A stretch of DNA of 26,865 bases from Deinococcus radiotolerans. GTDB lineage: Bacteria > Deinococcota > Deinococci > Deinococcales > Deinococcaceae. A model generated the notes under the pieces. It did no database searches, was not told the origin of the DNA, and saw only the letters and a list, made by a program, of their open reading frames with translations. The stretch covers positions 1-26,865 of the forward strand of contig NZ_BMPE01000032.1 in assembly GCF_014647435.1 (NCBI RefSeq). The letters run 5' to 3'. Positions 8,372-16,032 of this stretch are shown piece by piece. The position numbers and the translations under genes were made by a program. Positions within the stretch are counted from its first letter, which is position 1, and every line of letters begins with the position of its first letter.

Positions 8372-8917
8372 TCAGCCAGGCGCGCCGTACGACTCCCGTC
8401 GCGTGGGCATGTTGCCAACCAGCGCAATACAGAAGTTCAGGGTCAGTGAGGGCATCATGTTGTCGTGTGGCTGGCCGTTCCCGACGACAGTCAGGGCCTG
8501 CGGGGCGAGGGGCACGGGATTCGCCACACTGGGTTGATAGGCCCCCACACCCTGCGACAGGGCCAGGACCCGCCTGGGTGACGGCACGTTCAGGTCGGCC
8601 GGGTCAAGGTTGTCAGCCAGGACGCTGTGGGTATGGGCGGGCATCTGCTCGGTGGTCAGCTTCACCGTGTCGGCGCCACCCTGCTGTCCCAGGGTATAGG
8701 CGGAGAGTTCGTCGCCCTGGCCGGGCATCAGCGGGACGCGGCCCTTGAGATCGGGGAGCCCGAAGGTGTTCGTGCCGTCGCCTCCGTACGTGGTGCCCAG
8801 CACGGAGAACAGGGCGGTGTTCTGCCGGATGGGCATGATCTGGCCGATGCAGGGCGCCCAGCCCGATGGAATCAGACTGAACGGAAAGACTCGAATTTCA
8901 CCAATGAATTGATCCAT
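8372..8917 (-). CDS. Phage-tail collar domain protein, third of three
   Basis: A 181-residue protein that opens with the collar signature: IGEIRVFPFSLIPSGW, then CIGQIMPI, LFSVLGTTYGGDG, FGLPDLKGRVPL, and MPAHTHS at about residues 96-102. It ends with the repeated PHDNMMPSLTLNFCIAL block. This fold is found in short tail fibres and in bacterial 'microcystin-dependent protein' (MdpB-like) homologues. GGAGG lies six bases before the ATG. It follows the second collar gene by 22 bases, so it is last in the cluster. It has a longer C-terminal tail than its neighbours (after VGNMPT). No signal peptide is visible, so how it would leave the cell is unclear. Function unknown. Confidence 0.85.
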   Translation of the reverse strand: MDQFIGEIRVFPFSLIPSGWAPCIGQIMPIRQNTALFSVLGTTYGGDGTNTFGLPDLKGRVPLMPGQGDELSAYTLGQQGGADTVKLTTEQMPAHTHSVLADNLDPADLNVPSPRRVLALSQGVGAYQPSVANPVPLAPQALTVVGNGQPHDNMMPSLTLNFCIALVGNMPTRRESYGAPG

Positions 8918-8939
8918 TCTGGCCTCCAGGGCGCGCGCT

Positions 8940-9443
8940 TCACGTGGGGGATGGGAACAGGCCGCTCAACGAGATGATGAAGTTCATGGCCAGGTAGGGT
9001 TGTAGATTGGTGTGCGGCTGGCTGTCCCCCGCCGCGAGGGCCGCCTGCGGGGCGAGCGGTTCGCTCGCCTGCCCTTCGTAGTACAGCTGAATCCCGCCGG
9101 CGGTCTGGGCCAGCACGTTCCCGCTGGGGGTCACCGCGCTGCCCAGGTTCGTGGAGGCCTGGAGGACGTGACTGTGCCCGGGGATCTGCTGGATCTTGAG
9201 CGTGACCTGCTCGGCGCCACCCGACTGGGCGACCTCGTAGCCGTTCCCCTGGTGCACGGGGACGCGGCTGCGCAGGTCAGGCAAGGCGAACGTCGTCTCC
9301 CCGTCGCCGCCATAGGTGGTGCCGATGAGGTTGAACAGCAGGTCATACGCCTCAATGGGCACGAGCTGTCCCATGCAGAACATCCAGCCGTCCGGCTCAA
9401 AGGACCCAGCGAACAGTCGAATCTCACCAATGTGGGGGGTCAT
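8940..9443 (-). CDS. Phage-tail collar domain protein, second of three
   Basis: A 167-residue paralogue of its two neighbours. It shows the same landmarks: IGEIRLFAGSFEPDGW, CMGQLVPI, LFNLIGTTYGGDG, FALPDLRSRVPV, IPGHSH, and the terminal PHTNLQPYLAMNFIISLSG. Its ATG lies three bases after the stop of the first collar gene, with a GGAG inside that gene's last codons, so translation is probably coupled. The conserved second His of the usual PAHTH motif is kept as GHSH. No signal peptide or membrane segment is seen. Function unknown; receptor-binding or fibre-tip roles are known for phage relatives only. Confidence 0.85.
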   Translation of the reverse strand: MTPHIGEIRLFAGSFEPDGWMFCMGQLVPIEAYDLLFNLIGTTYGGDGETTFALPDLRSRVPVHQGNGYEVAQSGGAEQVTLKIQQIPGHSHVLQASTNLGSAVTPSGNVLAQTAGGIQLYYEGQASEPLAPQAALAAGDSQPHTNLQPYLAMNFIISLSGLFPSPT

Positions 9444-9446
9444 GAT

Positions 9447-9965
9447 TCAGCGCTCCGCGGGGTCTGTCGGTGAGGGGTAGGCGCCTTCCGTGGCCATGCA
9501 GAAAGAGAGCGTCAGGTACGGCTGCATGTTCTCGTGGGGTTGACCGCCGCCCACACTGGTAACGGACGTCGCGTCCAGCGGGGTGAGGGGATCGCCCCCC
9601 GGTCGGTACCCGCCGTTCACCGGGGCAAGCAGCGCGCCGGTCGGGTCGGTGGTGGTGCCGCTGGCCGTGCTGGACCCCTGCGCCGGGTGGGTGTGGGCGG
9701 GCAGCTGCGCCTGCGTGAGCGTCACGGTGGGGCTGCCCGCCACCTGCCCCATGGACCAGCCGAGACCCTCGTGCATGGGCACCCGGCCCTGCAGATTCGG
9801 CAATGCGAAGGTCACGCGGCCGTCGCCGCCGTAGAGCGTGCCCAGCAGCGAGAACAGAGCCTGGTGCTGGTTGATGCTGAGCAGCTGCCCGTTGCATTCC
9901 ACCCAGCCCTTGGGCGCGAACGCGAAACTCATGAGCCGGATTTCACTCAGGTACGGATCGGACAC
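9447..9965 (-). CDS. Phage-tail collar domain protein, first of three
   Basis: A 172-residue collar protein: LSEIRLMSFAFAPKGW, CNGQLLSI, LFSLLGTLYGGDG, FALPNLQGRVPM, LPAHTHP, and PHENMQPYLTLSFCMATEG at the end. The start is GTG at 9963-9965 with AAGGAG six bases upstream. It begins 32 bases after the stop of the giant lipoprotein gene. That spacer contains a run of eight identical bases (9989-9996). The three collar genes have diverged mainly in the middle variable loop (about residues 100-140) while the ends stay alike, the pattern expected if the loop contacts different targets. That last point is inference. Confidence 0.85.
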   Translation of the reverse strand: MSDPYLSEIRLMSFAFAPKGWVECNGQLLSINQHQALFSLLGTLYGGDGRVTFALPNLQGRVPMHEGLGWSMGQVAGSPTVTLTQAQLPAHTHPAQGSSTASGTTTDPTGALLAPVNGGYRPGGDPLTPLDATSVTSVGGGQPHENMQPYLTLSFCMATEGAYPSPTDPAER

Positions 9966-9988
9966 GGAACACTCCTTGACTGCCGAAT

Positions 9989-9996
9989 GGGGGGGG
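9989..9996. repeat. Run of eight G (plus strand) between the giant gene and first collar gene
   Basis: The 8-base homopolymer lies immediately after the giant gene's stop codon and about 24 bases before the GTG of the first collar gene. Length changes would alter intergenic spacing but not any protein. Confidence 0.85.
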
Positions 9997-9997
9997 C

Positions 9998-12900
9998 TTA
10001 CAGGGCCGGTTGCGGACAGGGCGAGTTGGCTGGAGCAGTGTTGGTGAACCCACCCGTGGAGGTATTGGCATTCGTCGCGTTCGACGCGGTGTTACGGGCA
10101 AGCAGGTAGGTGGCCAGATCGGTCTGCGATGTCGCGCCCAGCTGCGCGCCCGTATACCCGGGGTAGCGCGAGGTGGTGCCGAACCGCTGGTTCACCCGGA
10201 TGCGGTTTTCTGACGTCGCTGAAAAGCCAAAGCCAGTATTGATGTTCAGGATGGTGTTGCGCAGCGCCGCTGTACTCCCGCCAATGTCCAGGCAGGCCTG
10301 ATCGGTATCGTTGGGTGGGCCGGACTGCGTGCCGATGGTCGCCAGAATCGCCATGTGGGCGGCGATGGACGGCGACCCGGTCTGTTGCAGGTCGTTGCCT
10401 GTAATGGTCGCGTTCAGGGTTCCGCTCCCGCCGAAGCCCGTCGCGTCGCCGGTCAGCACGCGAATGACCCCGGCCGCCTGCCCGGTCACCTGCCGGATGG
10501 TGTTGTTGCGAATGGCGAGGGTCGTAGTCCCGGGCCCGTGATGGCTTGCGAAGATGCCCGAGCCGGCCGCGGAGCCTGAGTTGTTGTCGCCCGACACGCC
10601 GATGGCGTTGCCCTCGATGGTGCCCTGCATGAGGGTGCCCGCGTTGGTCCGGTCCGCGCTGATGGCCGTGCCGTTGGTGTGCCGGACCGTGTTGCCGGAG
10701 ATGTTGAAGCTCAGGTTGCCCCCGGCCACCCAGATGCCGCCGGCTGCGGCCAGCGCGCCGTTGGTGTTGTCCGCGAAATTATTCCTGATTCGCGCGGTGC
10801 CCGACGCGCTCCCCTGCACCAGGACGTGCACGGCGTTCCCCCACCAGGCGCGCACGTCATTGTTGTCGATCTGCATGTCGGCAGAGCCGTCCGTGAGGTT
10901 CACCAGCAGCGCTGTGCTCCGCACGTCCTGCGCGCTGCCCTGCATGGTGAGGACCTTGTTGTTCGAGATCACCAGCGGGTTCAGGGCCGGTGCGGTCCCG
11001 CTGGTGTTGGTGATGTTCACTGCGTTGTACGCCGCGCCGTCCAGCTGCGAATTGGTGACGCGTACGGCGCCCCCCACGTTGACCAGTTGCACGGCGGATT
11101 CGTTGTACAAGCCGCTACCACTGGTTCCGGTCGTGCCGGTGAACTTCGCCTGGTCCAGGGTGAAGCCGCGCACACCGGTGCCGTATACGCCGTTGTTCTG
11201 ACTGCCGGTGAAGGTCATCCACTTCAGGCTGACGCTGCTGGTGCTGTCGAGGTACACGCCGTTCCCGGCCGCCACTCCGTCCGCGCCCACTGAGTTTTGA
11301 ATGGTGCCGCCTGAGCCCGGCGTTGTGCCGTCCCCCGTCACGCTGAGCCCGGCGGTCGCGCCGGTGTTCTTCAGGAAGATCCCGTTCGGGCCGCCCGTGG
11401 CGGTGACACTCTTGAAGTTCAGGCCGCCCGCGCCGATGGCGGTGTCCTGAACGCTCAGGGCCGTGCCGCCCGCGCTGGAGACCGTGTTGTTCGGGCCTTC
11501 GACGGTCAACGTGCCGCCCCCCGCCACACTCAATCCGTTCCCAGTGGTCGTCGTGACCGTCAGGTTCCCGTTCAGGAAGTTGACGGTCGCGCCGGTGTTG
11601 CCCGAGAGGGTCACCGCCGGGTTGGTGCCCGTCGTCAGCGTTTTGGTGGTGCCGGAGAACGTGTGCGTCCCGCCGGTATTACCGGTCACCGACACGCCGG
11701 TACATGCACTGGTGCACGACAGGTTGCCCGACAGGGTCGTGTTCGCCGCGCGGCCCGTGATGGTGGCCACGCGACCCGCGGAACTCTTGGACAGCGAGGC
11801 CGCCACGGTGACCGGGGCGGTGCCGCCCGACACGGACAGCGCGTCACCCGCGGTGTTCGACGTGTTGCCCACGGTCCCGCCATTGATGGCGACGGCGCCC
11901 GTGTTGGACGAGAGGGCAATGCCCTCGGCGGCGGTGCCGTTCACGGACGCTGAGGTGAAGGTGAACGGCGCGGCGTTCGACGTCAGGTCCAGGCCCCGGG
12001 CGGCAGACCCGGCCACGGTCAACGCGCCCACGATGAACGCCCCGCCACCGGCGCTGCCGACCGCACTGGCCCGGAACCCGGCGCCACTGGTCAGGGCGCC
12101 CGTGCTGACACTGCTGAGGTTCACGCCGTTCGCGCCGAGCGTGACGCCGCTAAAATTGACCGCGTTGGGCGCCGTGCCGGTGGTGCTGACCGTGTTGTTC
12201 GGGCCCGTGACCGTGATGACGCCCCCGCCCGTCGCGGAGAGGGCCGTCCCGTTCGCGCTCGTCAGCGCCAGGCCGCCACTGGTGAAGTTGATGGTCGCGC
12301 CGGCATTCCCCGTCAGGTTCAGCGCTGCGTTCGTTCCGCTGGAGGTGATGATCTTTGAAGAACCCGTGAAGTTCACGGTTCCGGCCGTGTTGCCGCTGAC
12401 CGTGATGCCAGCCGAGCCGTTGGTTTTGCTGATCGACCCTCCGTACGTGAAGGTCGCGCTGCTCGCGTCGATGCGCACCGCTTCATTGGTGGGATTGGTG
12501 ATGCTCGCGCTGCCCGTGCCGTCCGCGATGCGGATCGTTCCACCTGACCCGGAGGTGACGTCGATGCCGGCGTCCCCGCCGTTCAGGGTGGTTGCACCCC
12601 GGAATTCATACGTGCCGTCCGCGTTCTCGAATTGCAGGCCGGTGCCGTTGGTGGCCGTGAGGTTCTCTGTGAATGTCAGGGCGCCGGTGTGACCGTTGAC
12701 GACCCGGAGCAGGGGGGCCGCGTTGGCCTGCTGGACCGTGGCGTCCACGGTGCCGGCAACGGTCCCGCCGTCCACTTCGACGGCGGTGCCAGTGGCGCCC
12801 GAAATGGTGCCGCCACCGACCGCCACCGTTCCGGTGATGTTCTTGAGGGTCAGGCCGGTGGTCGTGCTGTTGGTGCTGGACAGCGTGGAGAAGTTCCATT

Positions 12901-14752
12901 GCAGTTGCCCCCCCGCCAGATTCAGGGCCGGACCGCCACTGACGGCGAGGTTCATATTCGCCACGTTGAGCTGGCCAAAGTTCGACCCGGCGATTCCTGT
13001 GGCCCCCGTGCCCGCCGCGGAGATGCTGAGTCCGGCAATCTGGTTCGTGCCCGCCCCTGTGCCCGCAAGGGTCACGGCCGCGCCACTGGTGTGCCCGATC
13101 ACGGGCGGCTGGCCAGCGGGTTCCACCGTGACAAGCTCGGCGCCTCCCTTGAAGGGCACCACCAGGGCCGAACCCTGCCCCAGGAGCGTCTGGTTGGCTT
13201 TGAGGGTGATCCCGGCGTTCTGACCGGTGCTCGTGCCGTCGCCCCGATAGACGTAAATGATGTCCCCTTCGCCCGACGCAGTCTGCGCGGCACTCAACGT
13301 CGAGAACGGCCCGGATCGGCGGCCGTCGGCGGTCCCTGCGGCGCTGGTGTTGTTGACGTACCAGACGCGCGGACCGATCGACAGGGGCACCTGCAGCGTT
13401 CCCGCTGGGGTGGTGCACGCGCCGTCCGACACCGAGTAGTTCAGGGTGTCCGTGACGTTTCCGTCGCCCACTTTGGGGTTGAACGTGAACCTGCCGTCCG
13501 GCTGGACGGTCACGTCCCCCCCCCGGGCGCTGGTGGCTGGGGCGGTGACGGTCAGCGTCGGGGCCGCCGCGCCGCTCAGCGGGCGGGCTTCCACGCGGGA
13601 CAGCAGGCCTGAGCCGTTCACGCTGGTGTTCCCCACGACGGACACGGCGGGCAGGGCCGGGTCGTGAAGAATGAAGTCCCCACCCAGGCGGGACAGGCGC
13701 TGAGTGGTGCCAGCCACGGTGACGCTCGGGATGAACTTCAGGTTAGTCCCGGCGTAGGTCGAGCCGCACAGGGCCGCGACCTGCGCCGTGCCGAGTGCGG
13801 CTGCGCGCGTCGCGGCCTGCGTGCCCGCGCCCTGCTCCTCGACACTTTCCGTCACGCGGGTAACGGGATCGTCCACTGCCTTGAACATCATGCTGAACGT
13901 GAACGGGTCATCGCTGGCGTTCGCCTGGAGGGGCACTTTCACAGCGAACGTCACGGTGCCGTCAAACTGGTTCACGCCGGGATTGGCTGGTAGGGACCGG
14001 CTGCCCGGCGTGCTGGTGTTGCGGACGACAAAGCCGTATGGGAGGAGCCTGGTGACACCGAGCGCGGCATTGGTGGTGGGGGTGCTGAAACGGGCTGGAT
14101 CGACCTCGTCTTCCGTGAAGATCTGGAAGTCCTCCCCGCCGGTCATGAGGGTCGGTTGCCCGCTCAGGCGGTCCAGGCGCATGCCGTGCGTAGGCAGGAT
14201 CGTCGGGGCGATGCTGGGGGCCGCGTTCGTGCCGTCGAACTTCTTGAAGGTGCTCAGCGCGCTCTCGCTGAGGGTGGCGGCCGTGCTGGCCGCCATGAAC
14301 GTGAGGTTGCTGCGGGGCGTGGTGTACGCCACGCCGTCCGTTCCGGCGTTGCGGACTTTGAACGTGGCGTACAAGTAGCGGTACCCGCCATTGCCGCGGG
14401 TGCCGCTCGTGAACGAACCGCGCGAGACGGCCTCAAGCTGAATGTCCCCGGTCGTCGCCTGCAGGCCCTGCCCGGCAAGGTGAGGTGGGACCCAGGTGGT
14501 CGCGCTGCTGCTCATTGCGGCGGTGCCGACGTCACTGAAGGTGATCTCGACCAGGCCGCGGCCGGGCAGTGGGGTCGGGGCGGGCGTGGTGGAGGGCGGC
14601 GGGGTCGGCACGGGCGCGGGTCCGGAGGGTGGGGGGACCGGGACTGGGGCGGTGCCCGTCACCGGGGCGTGCGGCGCGGTGGGGTGCGCGCAGCCCGAAA
14701 TGAGGCTCAGGGTGAGGGCGGTGACGAGACCAAGGGACGTGACGCGCTTCAT
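9998..14752 (-). CDS. Giant surface lipoprotein: unrecognised N-domain, Ig-like domain and long beta-helix
   Basis: A 1584-residue lipoprotein. Cys21 follows the lipobox LISGC, then a Pro-rich linker runs to about residue 60. Residues about 60-345 match the whole neighbouring lipoprotein gene (shared GLxEITF, PTHGM, LFPYGFVVR or LLPYGFVVR, LDQFDG or VNQFDG, RVTESxEEQ, RAAALGTA, GSTYxGTN). A short Ig/cadherin-like segment follows near 434 (DTLNYSVSDG). From about 470 to 1530 there is a Gly/Thr/Asn/Ser-rich repeat that reads as a right-handed parallel beta-helix, with late pectate-lyase-like rungs such as IRNNTIRQVTG and ISGNTVRHTNG. The chosen ATG 14752 has GGAGG upstream and overlaps the previous stop by one base (TGATG). 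Longer in-frame starts lie inside the upstream gene and are rejected. An adhesive or fibre role is inferred. Confidence 0.85.
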   Translation of the reverse strand: MKRVTSLGLVTALTLSLISGCAHPTAPHAPVTGTAPVPVPPPSGPAPVPTPPPSTTPAPTPLPGRGLVEITFSDVGTAAMSSSATTWVPPHLAGQGLQATTGDIQLEAVSRGSFTSGTRGNGGYRYLYATFKVRNAGTDGVAYTTPRSNLTFMAASTAATLSESALSTFKKFDGTNAAPSIAPTILPTHGMRLDRLSGQPTLMTGGEDFQIFTEDEVDPARFSTPTTNAALGVTRLLPYGFVVRNTSTPGSRSLPANPGVNQFDGTVTFAVKVPLQANASDDPFTFSMMFKAVDDPVTRVTESVEEQGAGTQAATRAAALGTAQVAALCGSTYAGTNLKFIPSVTVAGTTQRLSRLGGDFILHDPALPAVSVVGNTSVNGSGLLSRVEARPLSGAAAPTLTVTAPATSARGGDVTVQPDGRFTFNPKVGDGNVTDTLNYSVSDGACTTPAGTLQVPLSIGPRVWYVNNTSAAGTADGRRSGPFSTLSAAQTASGEGDIIYVYRGDGTSTGQNAGITLKANQTLLGQGSALVVPFKGGAELVTVEPAGQPPVIGHTSGAAVTLAGTGAGTNQIAGLSISAAGTGATGIAGSNFGQLNVANMNLAVSGGPALNLAGGQLQWNFSTLSSTNSTTTGLTLKNITGTVAVGGGTISGATGTAVEVDGGTVAGTVDATVQQANAAPLLRVVNGHTGALTFTENLTATNGTGLQFENADGTYEFRGATTLNGGDAGIDVTSGSGGTIRIADGTGSASITNPTNEAVRIDASSATFTYGGSISKTNGSAGITVSGNTAGTVNFTGSSKIITSSGTNAALNLTGNAGATINFTSGGLALTSANGTALSATGGGVITVTGPNNTVSTTGTAPNAVNFSGVTLGANGVNLSSVSTGALTSGAGFRASAVGSAGGGAFIVGALTVAGSAARGLDLTSNAAPFTFTSASVNGTAAEGIALSSNTGAVAINGGTVGNTSNTAGDALSVSGGTAPVTVAASLSKSSAGRVATITGRAANTTLSGNLSCTSACTGVSVTGNTGGTHTFSGTTKTLTTGTNPAVTLSGNTGATVNFLNGNLTVTTTTGNGLSVAGGGTLTVEGPNNTVSSAGGTALSVQDTAIGAGGLNFKSVTATGGPNGIFLKNTGATAGLSVTGDGTTPGSGGTIQNSVGADGVAAGNGVYLDSTSSVSLKWMTFTGSQNNGVYGTGVRGFTLDQAKFTGTTGTSGSGLYNESAVQLVNVGGAVRVTNSQLDGAAYNAVNITNTSGTAPALNPLVISNNKVLTMQGSAQDVRSTALLVNLTDGSADMQIDNNDVRAWWGNAVHVLVQGSASGTARIRNNFADNTNGALAAAGGIWVAGGNLSFNISGNTVRHTNGTAISADRTNAGTLMQGTIEGNAIGVSGDNNSGSAAGSGIFASHHGPGTTTLAIRNNTIRQVTGQAAGVIRVLTGDATGFGGSGTLNATITGNDLQQTGSPSIAAHMAILATIGTQSGPPNDTDQACLDIGGSTAALRNTILNINTGFGFSATSENRIRVNQRFGTTSRYPGYTGAQLGATSQTDLATYLLARNTASNATNANTSTGGFTNTAPANSPCPQPAL
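13516..13524 (-). repeat. Run of nine G (coding strand) inside the giant lipoprotein gene
   Basis: Nine consecutive C on the plus strand are read as nine G within codons for Arg-Gly-Gly-Asp near residue 409. A slip of one base would truncate the protein before the beta-helix. A run of seven lies at 12908-12914 in the same gene. Confidence 0.9.
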
Positions 14753-15729
14753 CAGCAGGGACCTCCGAGCGAGGCAGTGGGAGCCGAGGCTGGACCGGCC
14801 GTGCGCACCTGACACAGGGGCACGGCGTTCGTGCCGGTGTAGGTGGAGCCCTTCAGGGTCGCCACCTCCGCGGTCCCGAGGGCTGCGGCGCGCTGGGCGG
14901 GCGTCTGCGCGGCGGGCGTCACCTGCTCCTCGAGACTCTCGGTGACGCGCAGCAGAGTGGTGTCAGCGGCCTGCACGAGAATCCGGACCTGGTAGGGGTC
15001 GTCCGCCGCCACGCTTTGCAGGGGGAGGCGGTAGGCGAAGGTGACCCGGCCATCAAACTGATCTAGCGCGGGACTGGCAGGGAGCGAACGGCCTGTACCA
15101 CTGGCGCTGCGCACCACGAACCCGTAGGGGAACAGGGCCGCTGGACTGGAGTTGGTCAAGGACACAGCGTCGACTTCGCTTTCCCGGAACGCCTGGAAAT
15201 CCGCGGCCTGGGCATCGACGACAGCGGCGTTCAGCAGCGGGCTGTACTGCATCCCGTGCGTGGGGCGCATGCTCAGGGCAATGCTGGCGTCGGCGGCCGT
15301 GTTGTCAAACCGCACGAGTCGGGTGACGGCGGTGCCGCTCAAGTTGCTGGCGCTGCTGGCCGCGAAGAACGTGAGGTTCTGCCGGGCGCTCGCGTAGGGC
15401 GTGTCGCCCGAGGCAGAGGCGTTGCGGACCTCAAACGTGGCCGAGAGGTACCGCTGGCCGCCCGAGCTGCGGCTTCCGACATCGAAAGCAGCGGTGGCGA
15501 GGCTTCGCAGCTCGATTCCGTCCTCCAGCGCCGTGGTGCTCTGCGGCCCGAGGGCACGGGCGGGCTGCGCTGTGGCCGTGACGTGGGCGGTGCCCAGGCC
15601 CGTGAACGTGATCTCCATGAGCCCAAGTGTGCGGGCGCTGGGCGGTGGACTGGAATGAGAAGAGCAGCTGGCAAGTAGGGTGATGAGGCTCAGGAGAAGC
15701 AGGGACCCTGCCGGTAAGTGAATGCGCAT
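14752..15729 (-). CDS. Lipoprotein of unknown family, paralogue of the giant protein's N-domain
   Basis: A 325-residue lipoprotein with lipobox LASC (Cys22). After a short Ser/Pro linker, the rest (about 35-310) aligns throughout with the N-terminal domain of the next gene, sharing LMEITF/LVEITF, YLSATFEVRNA/YLYATFKVRNA, RQNLTFFAAS/RSNLTFMAAS, MRPTHGM/ILPTHGM, YGFVVR, SLPA, QFDG and RVTESLEEQ. It ends shortly after that domain, where the giant protein continues. I do not recognise the domain. It is beta-rich in appearance and probably folds as an extracytoplasmic sandwich. The start at 15729 is supported by GGAGGGG nine bases upstream and by the signal peptide; an upstream in-frame ATG would bury the signal. 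It is first in the five-gene cluster and its TGA overlaps the next ATG. Confidence 0.82.
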   Translation of the reverse strand: MRIHLPAGSLLLLSLITLLASCSSHSSPPPSARTLGLMEITFTGLGTAHVTATAQPARALGPQSTTALEDGIELRSLATAAFDVGSRSSGGQRYLSATFEVRNASASGDTPYASARQNLTFFAASSASNLSGTAVTRLVRFDNTAADASIALSMRPTHGMQYSPLLNAAVVDAQAADFQAFRESEVDAVSLTNSSPAALFPYGFVVRSASGTGRSLPASPALDQFDGRVTFAYRLPLQSVAADDPYQVRILVQAADTTLLRVTESLEEQVTPAAQTPAQRAAALGTAEVATLKGSTYTGTNAVPLCQVRTAGPASAPTASLGGPC

Positions 15730-16032
15730 GGAGACAGGCCCCTCCACAGGGCCGGAAGAGCAGAAGAGTGAGAGACCCGCTTTGACCGTCAAGGAGCCGA
15801 CCGTTCAGGCACGATGGCCGCACTGTGCTGGAAGGGAGAGCGCCCTGATGGGGAGGGGTGACGTGCACCAGTGGGATCGCCTGAACACGACATGGGACGT
15901 TGGTGCCGCAGGTACCGTTTCAGAAGCCAGGTGGCAAGGATAGAGTTGAGCTGAAAACAAATTGATCACAGCGGTCCATGGGCTACGCGGTAGCGCCAGG
16001 AACTTGTCGCTCTGTGAGCCGGACACGGGCCG
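15730..16032. other. Gap between methyltransferase end and the collar cluster
   Basis: The region contains the palindrome described at 15782-15792. A weak leftward promoter could be TTGCCA, a 17-base gap and TACCTG (around 15908-15936). No gene is seen. Confidence 0.35.
15782..15792. promoter_or_regulatory. Perfect palindrome upstream of the lipoprotein/collar cluster
   Basis: TTGACCGTCAA is an 11-base perfect palindrome 53 bases upstream of the first start codon of the cluster. It could be an operator half-pair. On the minus strand it also gives TTGACG, but no good -10 follows at the right distance. Confidence 0.3.

Noticed and set aside
8372..9965. Prophage or phage-derived tail cluster
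   Set aside because: Only collar-domain genes are present; no capsid, terminase, baseplate, lysis or integrase gene lies nearby, and they are packed with lipoprotein genes.
11463..12692. 409-codon plus-strand frame antisense to the giant lipoprotein gene
   Set aside because: Its Pro/Val/Ala-rich sequence mirrors the Gly/Thr-rich codons of the true gene; no motif or start site.
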